Source: Moheibacter sediminis (GTDB lineage Bacteria > Bacteroidota > Bacteroidia > Flavobacteriales > Weeksellaceae). Taken from it: a stretch of 64,000 bases of DNA. The stretch spans positions 248,001-312,000 of the forward strand of contig NZ_FWXS01000001.1 of the NCBI RefSeq assembly GCF_900176425.1. The letters run 5' to 3'. A model generated the notes under the pieces. The model had not been told where the DNA came from. It saw only the letters and a list, made by a program, of their open reading frames with translations, and ran no database searches. Position 1 is the first letter of the stretch, and each line of letters starts with the position of its first letter. Both the position numbers and the translations under genes were made by a program. This document shows, in pieces, positions 60,617 through 64,000 of the stretch.

Positions 60617-63079
60617 TTATTCCTTATAATAAACCCGTTTTACCCTTGCCGAAATCGAAGTTAGAATCTCATAAGGAATCGTTCCAACCTTTTCTGCAAC
60701 AGATTTTATAGATGGATTTTGACCAAACAAAATCACTTCGTCTCCCTCTTTGCAATTGATTTCAGAAACGTCCACCATCAACATATCCATGCAAATTGTA
60801 CCGACAATCGGCGCAACTTGATTTTGAATCAAAACATTTCCTATCCCATAACCGAGCGAACGGCGAATCCCATCTGCATAACCTACCGGAAGTGTCGCAA
60901 TTTTTGTTTGCTTTTCAGCTTTGAACCTTCGTCCGTAACTTACTGTTTCGCCAGCTTCAATTTCTGAAATTCTGGAAATGACAGTTTTGAAAGTAATTAC
61001 ATTTTTGAGCTGTTTCTGAACTGAATCATCATCTGAAATCCCATACATTCCGATTCCCAATCGAACCATATCGTATTGATTTTTATTGAAATGAATAATT
61101 CCTGGAGAATTTAACGCGTGTTTTAAAGGTTGTATGTTTAATTCAGATGAAATTTTGGAATAACTTTCATCAAATATTTTCAATTGCTGCAGCGCAAATT
61201 CTTTTTCTTCAGGAACATCAGCCGTTGCCAAATGTGTAAAAACGGATTGGACTTTTACTGATTTTTCAGTTTTTAAATATTGAATTAATTCATCTAATTG
61301 TTCAGGTCTGAAGCCGAGACGGTTCATTCCTGTATCGATTTTCAAATGAACCGGATACGCTTCCGTAATCGATTTTTCTTTCAAAGTCTGGATGAACAAT
61401 TCCAAAACGCGCAAACTGTAAATTTCCGGTTCCAATTGAAATTCAATAATCGTCGAATAACTGCTTTGTTCGGGATTCATGACCATAATCGGCAACGTAA
61501 TCCCGGCCTTTCTAAGTTCAGCTCCTTCGTCCGCATAAGCCGCGCCGAGATAATCAATGTTTAGATGTTCAAGTGTTTGTGCGATTTCAAAACTTCCTGC
61601 GCCGTAACTATTGGCTTTGATCATCGCCATCAGTTTTGTTTTTGGATTTAATTTATTTCGGAAAAATTTAACATTGTCCGTCAACGCTTGTAGATTGATT
61701 TCCAGAACGGTGTCGTGCGATTTTTTTTCTAAAAATGCTGAAATTTTTTCCAGTTTAAACGGACGTGCTCCTTTCAATAAAATCGCTTCGTTGTGGACAT
61801 TTTGGACGCTCAATGTTTTCAAAAATTCATCTGTGGTAGCAAAAGTGCGGGCTTTGGATTTGAACAAATTTTTGTATTTTGGAATGAATTCCCCAATCAA
61901 AATCAAATCATCAATTTTATAAGAATTGACCAAATCTGAAACTTTTCGGTACAATTCATCTTTGTTCAGATTGCTTTGCAAAACGTCTGTCAAAACCAAA
62001 CTTTTTCGAGGAAATGGCTGTTGTGCCAAAACATCCAAAGCGACTTTTACGGAATGTAAATCGGAATTGAAAGTATCGTTGATGACCACGCTTTCACGGA
62101 TGCCTTCCTTAATTTCCAGACGCATTTCGATCGGTAAAAGATGTTCAGTTTCGGGTAAATATTTTTCTAATTCTAATTCCAAAGCATGAATAGTAGTCAA
62201 AACAGTCAAAATATTTTCCACCGAAGCTTCGTCATGAAATGGAATTTTGAAACTCAATTCGTTGGAATCCAATCGGATTTTGATTTCTTTTCCGGTTGGA
62301 ATTTCATTTATGGAAATCAGTTGAATCGTATCGTTTTCATTTTTCCCGAAAGTGTAAAATTCTTTATTTTTATCTGCATAAACTTCTTCAATTAATTTTT
62401 TAATCAATTCATTATCAGAGTTGTAAATAATTTTATTTGAATTTTGAAATAATTTTATTTTCTCACGAATTAAATTCTCTTTCGAATCAAAATTCTCCAA
62501 ATGCGCCGAACTCATGTGCGTCAAAACACCAATTTCAGGCTGGATGATTTCTTCCAAAGTTTGCATTTCGTTTGGCAATGAAATTCCGGCTTCAAAAATT
62601 CCCAGATTATTTTCCGCTGTGATTTGTAAAACGGAAAGCGGCGCGCCGATTTGAGAATTGTAACTTTTTGGGCTCCGCACAATAGAAAAATCTTTCCATA
62701 GAAGTTGATTCAGCCATTCTTTTACAATGGTTTTTCCGTTGCTTCCCGTAATTCCAACGATTGGAATTTGAAATTGATTTCGGTGAAATCCAGCCCATTT
62801 TTGCAAAGCTTTTATGGGAGAATTTACTTTTAAATAAGCCGCATCTTCTTTTAAATCAATATCTTTTGAAATCACAAACTGTCGGATTCCTTTTCTGTAT
62901 GCGTCTTCAATGTAGGAATGGCCATCATTTCCAAATTCGGAAAAAGCAAAGAAAACTGCATTTTTCGGTTGATAAATCGCACGCGAATCGAAATAGATTT
63001 GCTCGATATTTCCGTCGGGATTTCCAATGATTTCTGCAGAAATGATTGCTGTGAGTTCTTTTATTTTATAAGGTTTCAA
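60617..63079 (-). CDS. MurF-alanine racemase fusion
   Basis: Bifunctional enzyme of 820 residues for peptidoglycan precursor synthesis. The N-terminal half is UDP-MurNAc-tripeptide:D-Ala-D-Ala ligase (P-loop VGITGSNGKTIVKEWL near residue 108). The C-terminal half from about residue 455 is a PLP-dependent alanine racemase (PLP Lys in MAMIKANSYGAGS, the RLGIGMYGI strand, and VSYGRRFKAEKQT). This fusion is typical of Bacteroidota. The start appears to be TTG at 63079, as no ATG is near; the upstream region holds a dispersed repeat copy. Confidence 0.93.
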   Translation of the reverse strand: MKPYKIKELTAIISAEIIGNPDGNIEQIYFDSRAIYQPKNAVFFAFSEFGNDGHSYIEDAYRKGIRQFVISKDIDLKEDAAYLKVNSPIKALQKWAGFHRNQFQIPIVGITGSNGKTIVKEWLNQLLWKDFSIVRSPKSYNSQIGAPLSVLQITAENNLGIFEAGISLPNEMQTLEEIIQPEIGVLTHMSSAHLENFDSKENLIREKIKLFQNSNKIIYNSDNELIKKLIEEVYADKNKEFYTFGKNENDTIQLISINEIPTGKEIKIRLDSNELSFKIPFHDEASVENILTVLTTIHALELELEKYLPETEHLLPIEMRLEIKEGIRESVVINDTFNSDLHSVKVALDVLAQQPFPRKSLVLTDVLQSNLNKDELYRKVSDLVNSYKIDDLILIGEFIPKYKNLFKSKARTFATTDEFLKTLSVQNVHNEAILLKGARPFKLEKISAFLEKKSHDTVLEINLQALTDNVKFFRNKLNPKTKLMAMIKANSYGAGSFEIAQTLEHLNIDYLGAAYADEGAELRKAGITLPIMVMNPEQSSYSTIIEFQLEPEIYSLRVLELFIQTLKEKSITEAYPVHLKIDTGMNRLGFRPEQLDELIQYLKTEKSVKVQSVFTHLATADVPEEKEFALQQLKIFDESYSKISSELNIQPLKHALNSPGIIHFNKNQYDMVRLGIGMYGISDDDSVQKQLKNVITFKTVISRISEIEAGETVSYGRRFKAEKQTKIATLPVGYADGIRRSLGYGIGNVLIQNQVAPIVGTICMDMLMVDVSEINCKEGDEVILFGQNPSIKSVAEKVGTIPYEILTSISARVKRVYYKE

Positions 63080-63090
63080 TGCTTTCTATT

Positions 63091-63159
63091 TTTTTAACCA
63101 CATAGTTTCATAGTCTTTCATCGCAAATAAGTTGGGATAGCCTACCTTTGGCGATATGG
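63091..63159 (+). repeat. Dispersed repeat copy 1
   Basis: TTTTTAACCACATAGTTTCA opening, then a GTTGGGATAG..CCTTTGGCG-like end; related to 63589-63657 and 63703-63763. It is between the murF-alr start and the GxxExxY pseudogene. Confidence 0.75.
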
Positions 63160-63169
63160 ATTGATTACG

Positions 63170-63576
63170 TTAGCTTAAATTATTAAAATATTCATTTACA
63201 AACGCTTTTTGTCCTTCGTAAAAAATATTTGAGCTGTTAAAGTTAATGAGAATTCCTTTTGGCGCTTTTAGTATTTTCATGTAAGTCAATAACTGAGCTT
63301 CAAATATATTTGTAAAATCATTAACGGCTTTTAATTCGATAACAAACAATTTTCTACAAACAAATCACATCTTAAATCAATATCTAAATCTTTTTCTTTG
63401 TAAGAAACGGGGATTTTCATTTCTGAGCAAAAATTTATATTGCGATTACTCAATTCTATTTTCAAGCAATTTAAATAAATGCTTTCTAATAATCCTCTTC
63501 CCATAATTTTTTGAACTTCAATTGCGGAACCGATTATTTCGTAGGTAAGTTCATCTAAGTATTTTTTTGTGATCAT
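63170..63576 (-). pseudogene. GxxExxY-family protein, frameshifted
   Basis: ATG 63576 starts a GxxExxY protein (ITKKYLDELTYEIIGSAIEV, then GRGLLESIYLNCLKIEL) that runs to a stop after CDLFVENCLLSN near 63331. In the next frame the DNA continues as KLFVIELKAVNDFTNIFEAQ, then LLTYMKILKAPKGIL and NEYFNNLS to a stop at 63170-63172, the normal family ending. A single 1-bp loss in the GAAAATT run near 63347 explains this. The family is of unknown function and is often found among repeats in Bacteroidota. Confidence 0.9.
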
Positions 63577-63588
63577 CGGATGTTTATG

Positions 63589-63657
63589 TTTTTTAACCAC
63601 ATAGTTTCATAGTTTTCAGTGCGTATAAGTTGAGATAGTCGCCTTTGGCGGTATAGG
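63589..63657 (+). repeat. Dispersed repeat copy 2
   Basis: TTTTTTAACCACATAGTTTC then TTTTCAGTGCGTATAAGTTG and GCCTTTGGCGGTATAGG; shares most positions with the copies at 63091 and 63703. It covers the start region of the GxxExxY pseudogene. Confidence 0.75.
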
Positions 63658-63702
63658 TTAAAGAAATCATTTTTAAAATTTTGCATTTCATTAAAATAAT
63701 TT

Positions 63703-63763
63703 TTTTTAACCACATAGTTTTCAGTGCGTATAAGTTAGGATAGTACGCCTTTGGCGGTTATAG
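63703..63763 (+). repeat. Dispersed repeat copy 3
   Basis: TTTTTAACCACATAGTTTTC then AGTGCGTATAAGTTAGGATA and CGCCTTTGGCGGTTATAG; closest to copy 2. The following sequence up to about 63880 holds no gene I can support. Confidence 0.75.
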
Positions 63764-63880
63764 TTTTGATTATGTTAACTTAAATTTCATTTGACATATC
63801 ATTTAAGTTTCAAGTCCAATTGAAGCGAAGCTTCAAACTGATGTTTCTTTATGTTTACCCATGCAGCATTTGAACTATTG

Positions 63881-63893
63881 TAACTATGTGGTT
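63881..63893 (-). repeat. Inverted fragment of the dispersed repeat
   Basis: TAACTATGTGGTT is the reverse complement of the repeat's AACCACATAGTTA start. It overlaps the end of the kinase gene to its right. Confidence 0.6.
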
Positions 63894-64000
63894 GAATTGT
63901 TTTTCATTTCATCCCAAAAAGCGCTTCTGCTAAGTGGTTCGTATTCGTCTTTTTCACCCAATTCTACCAGTTTGTCACTTTTCGATTTTCGATGTGAATA
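63884..64000 (-). CDS. tdk: Thymidine kinase C-terminus (partial, runs off the window)
   Basis: The last 38 residues of a minus-strand gene, read from 64000: YSHRKSKSDKLVELGEKDEY, then EPLSRSAFWDEM and an end at KNNSTT. The LVELGEKDEYEPLSRS segment matches the end of type II thymidine kinases, which close with a CxxH/CxxC-type zinc region and LGE..YEPLCR; the Cys is Ser here. The stop TAG (63884-63886) and the last Thr-Thr codons come from the dispersed repeat. Confidence 0.6.
   Translation of the reverse strand, partial: YSHRKSKSDKLVELGEKDEYEPLSRSAFWDEMKNNSTT

Noticed and set aside
63331-63600. GxxExxY reading frame from a GTG at 63600 as an intact short gene
   Set aside because: The GTG lies in the dispersed repeat, the first eight residues are not family-like, and the C-terminal half continues in another frame, so it is treated as a pseudogene starting at 63576.

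Overview
The window is a piece of a low-GC Bacteroidota (class Flavobacteriia) chromosome, probably close to Weeksellaceae or Flavobacteriaceae. This rests on a gliding/T9SS lipoprotein (GldD), two proteins with type A T9SS sorting tails, a MurF-alanine racemase fusion, the bacillithiol enzyme BshC, a class II HMG-CoA reductase, a 30-residue AURKAIP1/COX24-type basic protein, and TAnnTTTG-type promoter elements. No rRNA operon and no CRISPR array was seen.

Layout. 1-12.3 kb is core chromosome: a DUF6427-like membrane protein, LpxH, QueD, ComF, LepA, a TonB_C-like periplasmic protein, an omega-amidase, a PAP2 phosphatase, RNase G, the 30-residue basic protein, HU, MutY, SSB, GldD and the site-2 protease RseP. 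A tRNA-Asn gene at 12378-12451 is the insertion point of an integrative element of about 16.3 kb (12424-28840), bounded by a perfect 76-bp direct repeat that covers the 3' part of the tRNA and its terminator. 28.9-47.9 kb is core again: a histidine phosphatase, a T9SS cargo protein, a LysM/periplasmic-binding protein, BshC, a LEA-like protein, a TPR-HTH regulator, an M16 peptidase, an ECF sigma operon, a second T9SS cargo protein, a YkgJ protein, HMG-CoA reductase, tRNA-Gly and an OmpR-type two-component system. 48-57 kb is a surface region: a TonB-dependent receptor with a lipoprotein, then a 1425-residue adhesin-like protein with a small companion. 57.4-64 kb carries ThiL, a thioesterase, a lipocalin-like lipoprotein, RecX, a damaged ORF6N gene, MurF-Alr, a frameshifted GxxExxY gene among short repeats, and the end of a probable thymidine kinase gene.

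The element is the most interesting part. Its apparent backbone is an IntDOT-like tyrosine recombinase, a winged-helix protein with a divergent PolA/single-subunit-RNA-polymerase palm (TxxGR, motif A, motif B and motif C all visible), a Sak4-like RecA-fold ATPase, a DUF3871 protein, a small hypothetical, a Cro/CI-type repressor and a RepA-like AAA ATPase. No relaxase or conjugation gene was seen, so it looks like an integrated plasmid-like or satellite-like replicon rather than a complete ICE. Cargo between the DUF3871 gene and the small hypothetical consists of a membrane-protein pair and a three-gene phosphorelay with 4-bp overlaps: a 1135-residue histidine-kinase-like sensor, a stand-alone receiver, and a receiver-TOPRIM fusion. 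This matches the Detocs family of anti-phage phosphorelays, with a TOPRIM domain in place of the usual ATP-cleaving effector. A 15-bp perfect inverted repeat lies over its promoter region.

Other points worth checking: the right end of the element carries a tRNA-like sequence whose anticodon stem differs from the real tRNA by compensatory changes; gldE is absent between ssb and gldD; the ORF6N gene carries two compensating frameshifts; and a short dispersed repeat flanks the GxxExxY pseudogene and supplies the stop codon of the neighbouring kinase gene.
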